64,000 nt of DNA from Thysanoteuthis rhombus (GCA_963457665.1 OY735237.1:7972261-8036260); one strand, 5' to 3'. Positions 21,824 through 32,384 are shown, counted from the stretch's first letter. Numbers and translations: made by a program. Notes: a model not told the origin generated them from the letters alone.

Positions 21824-22264
21824 GACTAATCTGGTTAGTCACTCAATAGAAACATTCGCGTGACCAATCAGTTTTGGCAGCAAGCTGTTTTGGGGGGGTG
21901 ATCATTTAAATTTCTTTTTGAAAAAAGCTGATCGATGAAAAAAGTTGCTTACCCCACCCTTTGTTGGGTCGTGATCATTATATATCATTTTTGGAGTGTA
22001 GACTAAAGGACTGATTTAGCATCAGTATATTAAACATTCTACTAATAACATTTTGGGGGAGGGAAAGCATTTTCAAGAAAAAACAACATACTTTTCACGA
22101 AGCATCATGAAAGGTACGGGTTCAAACGTACGCCCCTCTAGCTCCGTTCGTGCAGCCTACATCCATGATACATACGTATATAGCTGGACATATAGACTCA
22201 CTTGAAAACTGAAAAAAAACTAGATTCACAATTTGGGTTAGAGTTTTGGCTGACGATTTCAAAA
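21824..22264 (+). repeat. Family A repeat, copy 7 (full length)
   Basis: GACTAATCTGGTTAGTCACT through TTGCTTACCCCACCCTTTG, ATTTAGCATCAGTATATT, AACATTTTGGGGGAGGG, CTAGCTCCGTTCGTGCAGCC to a closing GTTTTGGCTGACGATTTC. Only ~38 bp separate it from copy 8. Confidence 0.85.
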
Positions 22265-22301
22265 ATGAAAACAACAGCAATAAAAAGAAATTCTAAAATA
22301 A

Positions 22302-22732
22302 ACAGGTCTAGTCCCTCAATAGAAACTGTCAGGTGACTAATAGTTTTTGGCATCAAGCCATTGGGGGTGATCAATTAGAAATTGAAAAAGGGGAGATCAT
22401 TAGATGTTACTTCGGGCAGTGATCAATAAAAAGAAATGTCTGCATTTCAAAAAACAATCATGAACGCTGTTGAACTGAGTGACCAATTTACTACAAACTT
22501 ACATTGCAAATGGAATCTCCCGCTAAGAACTCTTCTGGGGGAAGAATTTTCAAAAGTCAAAACATGCATTTCTAGATATGATAAGGACTAAATGTTTAAA
22601 TGTTCAACCTTGTGGCTGTATTGTTCCTGTCTGTACGCATGATTCATATATAGCTAATCAGCTAGAGAGACAGATTCACTTCAAAATTGAAGAAACCTAT
22701 GTCGATAGTTTTGGTGAACGGCTCTTAATATA
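22302..22732 (+). repeat. Family A repeat, copy 8 (full length, tandem to copy 7)
   Basis: ACAGGTCTAGTCCCTCAATA, GTGACTAATAGTTTTTGGC, CATTGCAAATGGAATCTCCC, AGGACTAAATGTTTAAATG, then GTCGATAGTTTTGGTGAACG at the right end. Confidence 0.85.
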
Positions 22733-23067
22733 AAAACGACAAGAAAAAAGAAATTGTGAACTAAATAAGCTTTGGTTCGGTGATAAAAGAGCGCCAGGAA
22801 AATGCTGTCTTCTCGATGTTAACATTGATTGAAGAAGTATGGATGCCGACCTATAGGTTATTTTTTTTATTCCATTACTTAAACTTAGAAGTTTCAAGAG
22901 ACAGTTGAGGTAGTGAGAAAGAGATCGAGAGAGACGCTGAAAGAATGTTCGATGGCGGATTTTTCCTATAGCCTGTCAAAGGGGAAAACGTAAATAATAA
23001 AAAAAAGAAAGAAATCAGAAGAATGCGAGGAACCAAAGGAAAAAAAAATGAGAACTGTCGACACAGG

Positions 23068-23300
23068 TAGAATCTAAAAGCATTGATAGATCCGCGAGTC
23101 TCGTTGCCAAAAGATTGGTATTCACGTAAAGATTTCGACAATCAACACTTGGCCTTTTATCTCTCATCGATTGTCAAACTTGTCAACAGTGACACATCAG
23201 CTGACAAAAACAGAATTTCCTGACAGAACCAGAAGATTCCATAAAGAGATTCGTGCTGAAAGGAAAGAATAGATATTTCTGAATTTTTCGCATGAATTTT
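23068..23300 (+). repeat. Segmental direct repeat, copy 1 (partner 24,245-24,470)
   Basis: TCTAAAAGCATTGATAGATC, GTTGCCAAAAGATTGGTATT, TTCGACAATC, CCTTTTATCT, GACAAAAACAGAATTTCC, AGAACCAGAAGATTCC match, word for word with small changes, 24,245-24,470. Each unit lies downstream of a family A copy (copies 8 and 9), so the two form a duplicated ~1.2-kb segment. Confidence 0.7.
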
Positions 23301-23540
23301 ATGAAAATACAGTTCTTGTCACCGTTATTGGTTCCCTTGAATTCTTTGTATAACCAGTACAATATCTCAAGAAATAAATCCTGATTGCAGTAACAGATAA
23401 TCTCAATTGAATGTCGCAGATAATTTAACAGAATAAATCATTATTTGTCAATTCTAACTTGACTTTTAAAGAGGTTGCATTTACCAAAAGGTTCCTGCTT
23501 CTGGCTTATCATGGGGGAAAAAATAAGAAGAATGAAAAAG

Positions 23541-24210
23541 ACAGGTCTTGTCAGTCATTCAATAGAAACCGTCACGTGCCAAACGACTTTCAACAGCATG
23601 CCATGACAGGGGTGATCAATTCGAAAATATTGTTAAAGGGGGATCAATGGATAAGTTACTTCTCTCACCTTTTGCTGTATAGTGATCTCTGAAAGAATTC
23701 TGAATTTGAAAAAAAACAAAGCAAGACAAAACGAGCTAACATAAACTAGGATAAATTTAGCATGAAATTACATTGGAAATAGAACCATTAAGTAAAAACC
23801 TATTTATTGGTGGTGATTTCTCACAAAACAGGAAAATGGTTTTCCAGACACAATAGGAAGGAATTTTTTTTTTACTTTCAGCCATCTATCTCCATCAATA
23901 TGACCTGAACGCGCAATGCATTCAACCATCCAGACATATGTACACTGAAAAAAGTGTTACTAAGACCAACCTTTTGAAAAATACTGGAATTAGTCACTTG
24001 TAATTCTTTAGTAGATCTTAAAGTAATATCTATTTCATTTAATCAGAATCCGATACGAACTAATAGAGTTAGATTCACAAATTAGAGGTGATTTCCAAAT
24101 TAGTCCAAATAAACTCTTTTTCCAGTCATATAACCAGCCAGTCGGGCCAACCCGAGAACTGAAAAAGCCTACATTGACAGTTTGTTTTTGTTTTACTGAC
24201 GTTTCTAAAA
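23541..24210 (+). repeat. Family A repeat, copy 9, with an internal insertion
   Basis: Starts ACAGGTCTTGTCAGTCATTC with an exact TAGAAACCGTCACGTG. The right end resumes at about 24,122 with CCAGTCATATAACCAGCCAG and closes with TTTACTGACGTTTCTAAAAA. About 170 bp between 23,950 and 24,120 are not family A sequence and contain a TCCAAATTAGTCCAAATAAA segment. Confidence 0.8.
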
Positions 24211-24244
24211 AAAACTAAATCAGAATCATGAATAAGGAAGTGAA

Positions 24245-24470
24245 AAATCTGAAAGCTTTGATAAATCTGTGAGCCTTGTTGCCAACAGATTGGTATTCAA
24301 GAGAGGATTTCGACAATCTACGCCCGACCTTTTATCTTCTATCGATTGACAAACATGTCAACATTGGCACATCATCTGACAAAGACAGAATTTCCGAACA
24401 GAACCAGAGAAATTCTATAAAGGGTATCATGCTGAAAAGCACAAGAATAGATCTTTCAGATTTTTATTGA
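24245..24470 (+). repeat. Segmental direct repeat, copy 2 (partner 23,068-23,300)
   Basis: TCTGAAAGCTTTGATAAATC, GTTGCCAACAGATTGGTATT, CATCTGACAAAGACAGAATT and AGAACCAGAGAAATTC reproduce the first copy. It directly precedes a Gln-like tRNA-derived sequence. Confidence 0.7.
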
Positions 24471-24488
24471 AGTGTTTCCGAATGGGTC

Positions 24489-24610
24489 GGTTCGGATAGT
24501 GTAATGGTTTGCACGGCAATCCCACGTACTGAAAGTCCTGGGTTCGATTCCTGGTATGAGCAAAGAATGTGGAAGACTCTTCGGTAATTGTTTGGAATAG
24601 GTAAGACTTA
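24489..24610 (+). mobile_element. tRNA(Gln)-like sequence, probable SINE head or tRNA pseudogene
   Basis: 24,489-24,561 resembles a tRNA: D-arm/A box TAGTGTAATGGTTTGCAC (the layout seen in tRNA-Gln genes) and B box GGGTTCGATTCC, with a partly paired acceptor (GTTCGGA with TATGAGC, one mismatch). The anticodon arm does not fold cleanly, so it is not a working tRNA. The following GTAATTGTTTGGAATAGGTA matches the tail of the Ser/Leu-like SINE near 62,950 (GTAATTGTTTGGATGAGG), which supports a SINE origin. Confidence 0.55.
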
Positions 24611-24779
24611 GAAACATGTCGATATTTTGCAGAGGAGATAACTGAGATATACGCTGTCGTCATTATTACTGTTATAATTTTCTTATTGGCAATTTAAAAT
24701 GGCTAAAAGTTGCTACATATTCACTGGTATTTAGAAAAAGTAATTTTTATTATATTTCCGAGAGGGTTCGTAAATGAGT

Positions 24780-24953
24780 TTGGAGTTAAGGTTCGGGGAA
24801 TAATGATTAATCAATAACCTTATCTTCATAACTACAACCCTAAAAAATAACCCTTAAGTCTGACACTTACACCAAACTTAGACTATAACCTTTCAAGTTA
24901 GATTTAATAAAATACAGTTTTAGATGTTCACAGTTTCCTGCTTCCATTTTTTC
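24780..24953 (+). repeat. Inverted repeat arm 1 (partner 25,850-25,970)
   Basis: AACCCTAAAAAATAACCCTT, then AATAAAATACAGTTTTAGAT and GTTTCCTGCTTCCA appear as their reverse complement at 25,850-25,970 (TGGAAGCAGAAAACTTG, AAAACTGTATTTTATCAAAT, GTTAGGGTTAGGG). A minus-strand RTE copy lies between the arms. A third short echo, AACAGTCAAGTTTTCTGC, is at 26,427. Confidence 0.55.
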
Positions 24954-25007
24954 CATATTTTTTCTTAATGGCTAATAGTAATAGTTCAATAGCAATAGTT
25001 TAATATT

Positions 25008-25548
25008 CATCATCGTCATCATCATCATCGTCATCACCATCATCAGTCTTTTAACATCCATCGTTGGACATAGACCTTCCCAAGAATTCGCCACAATTCT
25101 CTATCATAGGCATACCGGATCAATATTTCCTGAATTTGTCTAGTTCATCTCTCCATCTTGTATTTTGTCGGTCTCAGTTTCGCATGTGATCTCTGGGAAT
25201 TCATGTTGTGAGTCGTGATGTCCATCGGTTGTCTGTCATTCTTGAACATGTCCTACCCATTGCCATTTAATTTTTCTAATAGATTCTGTGATGTCTCTGA
25301 CTCTCATTTTCTTGCTTATACACTGTACTGTCCTGTGATCTCTCCATGTCAGTTTGAGCATGATTCTCTCATGTGCGCGTTGCATGTTTCTCAGTTTGTG
25401 AGTCTGTCTCTTGGTTAGGTTCCATGTCTCAGCTCCATAAGTGGCTATTGGGAGGATGCATTGGTTGTATACTCTTCTTTTTGGCAGCAAATTATGTTTA
25501 ACGTCTATTTCGATTATATTCTCTGTTGAAATCGCAAAATTCACATCA
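25008..25548 (-). mobile_element. RTE-type LINE fragment, copy 6 (best-preserved coding)
   Basis: A 102-codon minus-strand frame (25,236-25,544) carries VYNQCILPIATYGAETWNL, QRAHERIMLKLTWRDH, VRDITESIRKIKWQWVGH, the standard order of the region following the RTE reverse-transcriptase core. The nucleotide family continues to a (CAT)n tail at 25,008-25,050 (an ATG tail on the element strand). It is 5' truncated near 25,548 and later frames are broken. Confidence 0.9.
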
Positions 25549-25849
25549 TTAGTGAGTCTCTTGGTTCCACTGCAAGAGAAATTTCATAACTGTCAGATAT
25601 TCCTGAAAAATCACATCAGGGAATTTTCTTATTTTTACTGTTTTTGTCCTGTTAACTCTTTTTTTTTTCTTTCTTCGTGTTCTCATTTGTTTTTGGAAAG
25701 TCTTACTGTCTTAGACCAATAACAGGCGTCCCCGTGATCCTGTTATCTCAGACTGGAACTGGGTAAAGTTTTGTTACTGGTTTACAAACCAAAATATCAA
25801 AGGATGGTGCTGACTTGGGCAAATCCTGTTTATGACTTAAAGCATCATA

Positions 25850-25972
25850 TGGAAGCAGAAAACTTGACCACTTAAAACTGTATTTTATCAAATTTAATTA
25901 TAAATTATATAATTTAGTATTAAGGTTGGGATAAGAGGTTAGGGTTAGGGTTAATGTTAGGGTCGATGTCGT
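25850..25972 (-). repeat. Inverted repeat arm 2 with short telomere-like run
   Basis: Reverse-complement partner of 24,780-24,953. It contains GTTAGGGTTAGGGTTAATG at about 25,941, that is, two to three TTAGGG-like units, too few to call a telomeric array. Confidence 0.5.
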
Positions 25973-26492
25973 AAGTAACAACAAACGCCAATTGAACATT
26001 TTTTCACAATTATAAGATTTTAAAAATATACACTATCGATTAACAATGGAAGTTTATTGAAAATTCTAGAAGTAAAACTAGAATTGAACTACATTATTTG
26101 TTATTGAATTTAATTTAATATACACAATCAGGGTCGATAATTGAATGAACGCGTCGTCAAAAATTTGAACTCATGTAAAAAAAATCCAACGAAAGATAAA
26201 TCTGCTCAGAATAGATAAAGAAAAGCGTTTTTTTTTTCTAAAAATCAAAGATATTTTTAGAGTTAGTCTAGTAGGGTACTGATGTCAATTTCCAAGTCTG
26301 AGGACAAGACGGTACAGCCAGGAGCATTGGAAATAACAAACACATATACAAACAAACAGATCAACATGAAAAAAAGGATAGAACCTTTCCCCACATTTGA
26401 TGGCTACGGTTGTTCAACAGTCTAAAACAGTCAAGTTTTCTGCTTCCACTTGTTCTGTAATACGTTTGTAGAAACATTGGCTCAGGTCATTG

Positions 26493-26760
26493 TTATTCGT
26501 TTCCTACCTTAGATATATTAGTTGGAGAACCTGTAACAAACCGGTGCCCGGACCTGATAACATATGAATGACACCTTACAGTTATACGTTCGAAGATTGC
26601 TCTTGGGTATTTCAAAGTCACCATTGTCGAGCTCATAAAATACTGGAAAGCTGGAGGCCAAGGAGTTATGGTTGAGTTTGTCTTCAAACGATGGTGAGGT
26701 AAGGAGCAAAAGTTATCCATTGCAAGATGAAAGCCCTGTTTCACAGCTATGAAGCAACAT
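26493..26760 (-). pseudogene. Probable piggyBac-like transposase fragment, frameshifted
   Basis: One minus-strand frame gives VKQGFHLAMDNF. The next frame takes over with LTSPSFEDKLNHNSLAS. Together they resemble the piggyBac-family signature (G-x-H-x-x-x-D-N-F/Y-x-T-S-P-x-L-F-x-x-L), which holds one of the catalytic Asp residues. A single frameshift lies between the two pieces. No further piggyBac motifs or TTAA-flanked ends were found. It could also be a chance resemblance. Confidence 0.4.
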
Positions 26761-26966
26761 TGCTTATATCTCTGTTGGGAGTATTAAAAATATCATAATC
26801 ACCAAACTGGACACTTCAGAAAGGGTTATTTACGAACCCAAAATCTGCTAGCGTATACATGGGCAAACTTTATTACAATTTACCCTACTGCAAGAAACAT
26901 GCCAACAAAACCAGAATAAAATGATACAACTATGCCTTTTTTAAAAGCATAATCGCCTCTTCAAGA

Positions 26967-27010
26967 GGCTCTGTCGGTCGGTCGGTCGGTCGGTCGGTCG
27001 GTCGTTCGGT
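26967..27010. repeat. (CGGT)n tetranucleotide repeat
   Basis: About ten CGGT units with one CGTT step. As at 49.7 and 58.85 kb, the CNGT-type run precedes a non-coding segment (TCAGCTGTTTCTTGTCAG, repeated at about 27,115 as TCAGCTGTTTCAGGTACG). Confidence 0.9.
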
Positions 27011-27149
27011 CCCCGTATTGTTTCTCAGCTGTTTCTTGTCAGATTTACTCGAAACTTAATCAGGCAATAATGGCATGCAAGCATCAGTTTTTGAAATCGA
27101 TAAAAATTGATTTTCTCAGCTGTTTCAGGTACGATTTACCTGGAACTTA

Positions 27150-28289
27150 GGAGAAAGATGCCCCTTGATTAGATACTTCTTATCTAGAAGCAGACGAAGA
27201 TAAATGTATAACTGGAAACAAAAATGAAAAACGTGGAAAAATATTAAATCTTTGAAAATCAAAAACAAGAAAGATGAGATCAACAATGTGTCCACCGTCC
27301 GTGGTAGCAGTAGTAGGAGGAGGAAGAGAAAGAAAATACGTCCAATCGTTGTATTCAATTATTGAATCAAAGTGAAATTCAGCAAAATTCATTGAATAAA
27401 ATAGAATGAAGAGATATTTACATTGTTTCTGCCTTAAGATCGTCAGGCCAAATAAATTCTGTTCTGGGTCTTTGCCCTCAAATTTGAAAAAAAATATTAT
27501 GATAAATCAATGATACAACGGATATGTTCAATATAGTTCAATCAATTTCTCGTCGGGATATTTTGATGCATTCAGAAAAGCAACCTATATTATTCGCTTC
27601 GTAAAACATCTTTTTTAGTTTCCAGTACTGAATAAAAGATATTCTTATAGAAAAGAAAGATTGTTGGTTGCCAAAATTTGTCATTTTTCAATATTTTTTT
27701 CCAAAAGGTCAGATTTACCTTTGAAGTATACATAGCCTTGAGTTATAATTTAATTGGGGATCGATTTGGATACTTTTATAAGTGTTTTGTTATCCTGTGA
27801 TTTTTTTTGTTTGTTTTTGTTTTATGTTTTTTTGTTGTTTTTTTTCTGGTTTTTGTCCGTTTTTTGTTTTTTTGGTTTCGTTTTTACTCCATAATGGAAC
27901 TATTTTAATCGTTTGAGAACACTAATTTATTGATTCATTCGTTCTAAAGTTCAACCCATCAACTGCAGAAAACAAAATATTTTTTCGTAGGGGTGTACTC
28001 ATTTTCTGACGGAACCATATTGATATTTATCGTAACATAGTTTTAATGCTGTAGAGTTTGGTTAAAAATAACACCTGATGATGTTGGTTTCGGTTGTGTC
28101 ATATTCCATTTGAAATTTTTAAAAAAAATCTTGCTAATGTGTTTGGTCAGGAAGAAAATTGACGTTCGATACAAAAACTGCTTGGGTGTAAACACTCATG
28201 AGCGACATTGTATGTATATGTGTGAGCTCTATCTTTGTATATGAGTAAATGTGAGATACGTAGAGAGAGAGAGATGAAGAGGGATAGAG

Positions 28290-28290
<1 letters not shown>
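27150..28290. other. Unassigned DNA with a T-rich tract
   Basis: No gene recognised. 27,795-27,890 is a T-rich run with G interruptions (TTTTTTTTGTTTGTTTTTG-type). Overlapping 70- to 77-codon minus frames at 27,125-27,392 have no recognisable features. Confidence 0.35.

Positions 28291-28291
<1 letters not shown>

Positions 28292-28332
<41 letters not shown>
28292..28332. repeat. (GA)n microsatellite
   Basis: About 40 bp of GA in a wider GA-rich patch (28,264-28,332). Confidence 0.95.
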
Positions 28333-28335
<3 letters not shown>

Positions 28336-30087
28336 CATCTATGAGTATGTGTTCGTATGTTGGTGCATTTGTGAAAACAAAAACAGACCTGTCAGAGAGA
28401 TATTCGAGAATGACAATAACTACGTGTCCAATTTCAACTCCCTTTATCAGTAGTTCTTTTAAGTGGAATTTATGAACCTGAACAAATCAAGTCGACCTGA
28501 GTTGGGCTTTACAAGTGGGAGTGAGTTCATCATAAGTTTTTGCATATGTCACTGTATCACTGTTATCCGTGAATGATGTCACTGGTTTTTGGTTCGTCCA
28601 TTGTCATCTGTCATTGTTGTTAAACATGAAAATCAAGTCATAACTCATTTGTAGAAGTTTGACAATATTGTAAAGAAATAGTATTAGAAAATCTTAGTTT
28701 TGATTTAATTAAATTTTGATAACGGTGTGATATGAATTTGTGCTTTTGACTGGAATCAATTTCAGCGTCTGGATTCTACATTTGATCTGCACTCTCTCAT
28801 CTGCCTCGTTTTGTCTCTTTAGCTTCTTCCATACAGGGGAGTGGTTGAATTGAAATTGTTACTTAATTGGGTCACGAATAAATATTTCAAATAAGTAGAT
28901 GAATCACTGTAGCCTGCACGTGTACCAGAACTAGTTATCTAAAACAAAATAGATCTTCTATCCAGAATTATCCTCAAAAAATCGCTAGCAGAAGATTTTG
29001 GAATTATTTTGATTTTGACAGTGCAAAAACACTCTAAATTAGAGTGGTTTGGGGCAATTTCTTGTTTGATTTTTTACAATTTTTAAAACCTTTTTGCAGT
29101 ATTTTGGCCATTTTGACTTTTTGAGTTGCTTTTTTTTTTATTAATGTTCCTTGGTGCTTTCTGGCAGTTAGACTAACGCGACAATATTTTTTGATTTGGC
29201 TACACTGACTTCAGACGAGGTAATCAGGATTCTGCAACTTTATTCCTGTTTTTAAATTAATACCAGACACTAATGAACGACGAAGTCAATTTCATATTAA
29301 TGACGAGAATTAATGAACATTCTCAACCATCGTTAAGAATTGGCTCATTAGTTGGGAACCTAGTTACCCCTATAGCATATAACTCGTTTAGTTACACAGA
29401 TATTACTTCTGAAGCGTTTTGTTCTTACAAAATAACTCACTAGTTTAACTTTTAAGTTTGATTATCTCTTATAATCGTGTGTAATTGACGGTGGAACTTT
29501 CCTATGAATAGCATAAACTTTAAAGAACTATTGTGAATTAAAAAGAAATTGATTTTCTTCAATCAATAAAAGTTTGAAGGGATAAAAACTCTGATCAAAA
29601 GTTATTTCCCTTGATATTTGGAATTATCTTTAATATGAATTTAAATGCCAATTGCTATCTCTGACACTTAACATAAACTATGTTTGTTTTAAATGGAAGA
29701 GTCCATTATTACAGACAGAAAAACGGAGATAATCGCACCGTTTATTATCATAGTAGATTGACCGAGTGCCTTGACTCGTAAACGACACGGTGGACTATAA
29801 ATCACAAATTGCTCGGCTTTTTGCAAATATGGAATCCTCTTTCGGAGAGAAAGTCGGTGATGAATAATTCATGAACTGTAAAAGCACATAAAATACAGCA
29901 TCAAGTTTAACATAAAATAAAAAATCAAGTTTAATGTCTAAAATGATTTGTTATTTGCCGATTAGGTTTACGCTTCATTTTTCTAACGGTTAATCGTTCC
30001 TTTGCAAAACATTATGCAGAATATGAACTGAGACAGGGTCCTCTAATTGAACCACCATAGCCATCAAAGATGGCGAAGGATTCTGAT

Positions 30088-30090
<3 letters not shown>
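28333..30090. other. Unassigned AT-rich DNA (about 1.75 kb)
   Basis: No gene seen. 28,916-28,975 (GTACCAGAACTAGTTATC, AGATCTTCTATCCAGAATTA) matches 42,386-42,455 (GTACCAGAACTAATTATCC, GGATCTTTGATCTGGAGTTA) and is probably the edge of an old repeat. Confidence 0.35.

Positions 30091-30158
<68 letters not shown>
30091..30158. repeat. (AT)n-(TG)n microsatellite
   Basis: About 36 bp of AT then about 30 bp of TG, followed by TATGCGTGTGTGTG. Confidence 0.95.
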
Positions 30159-30160
<2 letters not shown>

Positions 30161-30284
30161 CGTGTGTGTGTGTTTCTTTATGTATGTGTTCGCACGTTCC
30201 AAGGATCCTTGCCATACTATTTTGTCTCCGAACCTAAACATTGACATCAGTACTCCTCTACACCTACTCAAAAAATGCTTTTTT

Positions 30285-30545
30285 TTATTTTTGGAAAATT
30301 GAGGGCCTTATTTTGACAGGTCTATTAAAAAAAACATCAACATTTCCAGGATCTAGAGGTTTGTAGAAGTTTTTTCTTTACTTATAGTTGAGATGTTTCC
30401 AGTAGAAAACACCAGTGATGTCATAAATAGAATTTATCCTGATAATGTTTATTCTTTGTTGAAATTCTTTTACATGATTTCAAATTTTGATGCTGTGATT
30501 GTTCAATTATTGACTGTGATTGCGAATCTTAAATACAATTCTACT
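30285..30545 (+). repeat. Family G repeat, copy 1 (partner 50,830-51,040)
   Basis: GGGCCTTATTTTGACAGGTC, ATCTAGAGGTTTGTAGAAG, GATGTTTCCAGTAG, GTGATGTCATAAATAGAATT, CTGATAATGTTTATTCTTTG and TGTTCAATTATTGACTG match in order GGGCCTTATTTTAATGGATT, ATCTAGATGTTTCTGAAA, GATGTTTTCCAGAG, GATGTCATGAAGAGAATTTG and the rest at 50.8-51.0 kb. A 96-codon frame starts in it but is not kept in the partner. Confidence 0.6.
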
Positions 30546-31259
30546 TGTTTATACCTTCGCTCAAATGTTATGCTCTCAGTAATAACACAATGGGAAATTA
30601 CTTCACTAATGTTGTTAGGAGTTCAGATATTCTTAAGCCATAAATATGACCTGAATCGCACACACCCTGCAACAAAAATTTAAGAAAGTGAACAGCAATA
30701 TTTCAGATTGTAACGTTTTGCAATTATACAGATACTACTCTCTGATACGTATTTACTTGTACCCCACGAGAGACGGATGTGATACAAGGTAGTTTTAATG
30801 TGGCGGAAAGCAAATCAAAATTGTGCCAGTCCCAGCAAATGATGCTGCAAAGGCGACAGGGCAATCCCTACCTTTCCCTTTCAGTACAATGGGAAGGTGC
30901 TGCCCAAGGGCATACGAATCCCCTGAGACTGGGCAAGATAATTTTTTGAGCCCTCAGGACCAATCCAAAGTCTCTTGTGCTTTGCAATACTGAGCCAATG
31001 TATTGCATCGGCGCATAGCTAATAATGTACTACACGCAGATACTACAGTTTGGTCCAAAGCAGAAGAGCTGTTGAATACGTAGATAGTACCCATCAAGAA
31101 TGAGAGTATTATGCTAAGTGTTCGTATCAGACACTGCTCATATTCCCTCATTACTCATATTTTCATAATTCCTTTTTTATTTCCAGAAATCATGTTCTTC
31201 ATATTCGCCCAATATCATTTTGAAAAAAAGACCTGTTCTATATTCTTTGCGTGTTGTTG
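30546..31259. other. Unassigned DNA, locally more G+C-rich
   Basis: 30,780-31,080 is richer in G+C than its surroundings. On the minus strand 30,954-31,151 gives LDQTVVSACSTLLAMRRCNT in an open stretch that meets a stop before similar-looking sequence continues in the same frame. I see no family match. It could be a dead retroelement or decayed exon. Confidence 0.3.
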
Positions 31260-31347
31260 TTTCAGCCAACTCAATCAGTCAGTTAATGTGATAAACGCAT
31301 TAAAATGCCTTGAAGCAAATGGCCTTCGATAAAAGAAAAAAAAGACG

Positions 31348-31594
31348 CTATTTCCATAATTTATTTGAATCGAGAGTTTGAAAAGAAGTAGGAGCCTTTT
31401 CAAGCTCGAAATATACTTTCTTCGTGTCTGTAAATCTATGAAGACAAAATTCAATTACTATAAGAGTTGCTTGCCCTTGGACACCGGCGAGCCTGCAAGA
31501 TATAGCCAATGCCAAGAATATAATTGATGCTTTGAACTGGGCCAGAATGACGGCCATGATGTTTTTTTCTGTCCAAATCCGTCTTAATTTGGCC
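31348..31594 (-). CDS. Candidate first coding exon with signal-peptide-like start
   Basis: On the minus strand a strong acceptor (CTTGTTTCTTTCAG) ends at 31,595. Forty nt later an ATG at 31,557 (context ACATCATGG) opens MAVILAQFKASIIFLALAIS and CRLAGVQG, a basic-hydrophobic-small-residue layout typical of a signal peptide. The frame continues 69 codons to a stop at about 31,348, so it could be a tiny secreted protein or, more likely, an exon that leaves at an internal GT. Weak donors are ATA|GTAATT and AAA|GTATAT, both phase 0. No family match is recognised. If spliced, it would lead toward lower coordinates. Confidence 0.35.
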
Positions 31595-31775
31595 CTGAAA
31601 GAAACAAGATTCACTTCAACGTTAGAACAGCGAAAACATTCTAAACAGAAAAATGAAGGAATGGAAAACAGAGAGAAAAACAAATTTGATTTCGAAGGTT
31701 TAATTGAATGACTTAGGAGAGTATCTTCAGGAAAAAAACTATTTGAAAATCAGAACATTTTTTTCTTTAGTTTAT

Positions 31776-31860
31776 TTGAGAGGTATGAGTGGTCTAACGG
31801 TTGACAGTACAGAGAATAGAATCGGCGAACCGAGTCTAAACTTTCGCCAGGACAGCTATA
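31776..31860 (+). mobile_element. Ser/Leu-like tRNA-derived SINE head, copy 1
   Basis: GAGTGGTCTAACGGTTGACA (A box) and ATCGGCGAACCGAGTC (the T-arm side) match 58,320-58,380 closely. The B box is decayed (GAGTCTAAACTTTC). It is followed within 25 bp by a family C element. Confidence 0.6.
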
Positions 31861-31884
31861 CAGCTGAAAAAATTGGAATTTAGA

Positions 31885-32060
31885 GATAGAGTTGTTATTT
31901 TGGTCTTGCATTCCTGGCAGCTATTCAGCTAAGTGGTACGAGCGACACCACGTTAAAGCAGTCACAGGTTCGAATCTTGCATCTTGCAGTAGCCTTATTT
32001 CCTTGATTGGTTATCCCATTCACGCCTACTGTTCCATTCACTGTGTAAATGAATAGTTTT
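31885..32060 (+). mobile_element. Family C element, copy 4, with tRNA-like cassette
   Basis: GTTGTTATTTTGGTCTTGCA leads to a tRNA-like segment with A box CAGCTAAGTGGTACGAG and B box AGGTTCGAATCTTGC, then CCTTATTTCCTTGATTGG and CCCATTCACGCC, in the same order as 8300-8450. Its B box is closer to the canonical GGTTCRANYCC than the one at 8.4 kb. The right arm is mostly lost. Confidence 0.6.
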
Positions 32061-32092
32061 TTCTACAGAGCAAAAAATAAAATTTCAAAGTG

Positions 32093-32094
<2 letters not shown>

Positions 32095-32153
<59 letters not shown>
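32095..32153. repeat. (AT)n microsatellite
   Basis: About 58 bp of AT with one ACAT step. Confidence 0.95.
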
Positions 32154-32157
<4 letters not shown>

Positions 32158-32384
32158 AGAGAGAAAGGAAAATAAACAGACACAGACAGGCCAATAGACA
32201 GACTTGATAATTAAGTCTAAGGTCAGTGACTTTAAAACATTTTTCAAATTCTTAAGTTGAATATGTTGACAGAAAATCTACACAAAGAAGTGTTTTTTTT
32301 TTCTGAATAACTTATCCTTAAAGATAATAACATAAGTTGGTTTGCTTTTTGTATGAAAATACAACTGACAGCGGATATAATATT

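Noticed and set aside
24489..24561. Functional tRNA-Gln gene
   Set aside because: The D and T arms are good but the anticodon arm does not pair, the acceptor has a mismatch, and the downstream sequence matches a SINE tail.
25941..25960. Interstitial telomeric array
   Set aside because: Only two to three TTAGGG-like units. A similar tiny run at 58,060 suggests it is part of a repeat or chance, not a fused telomere.
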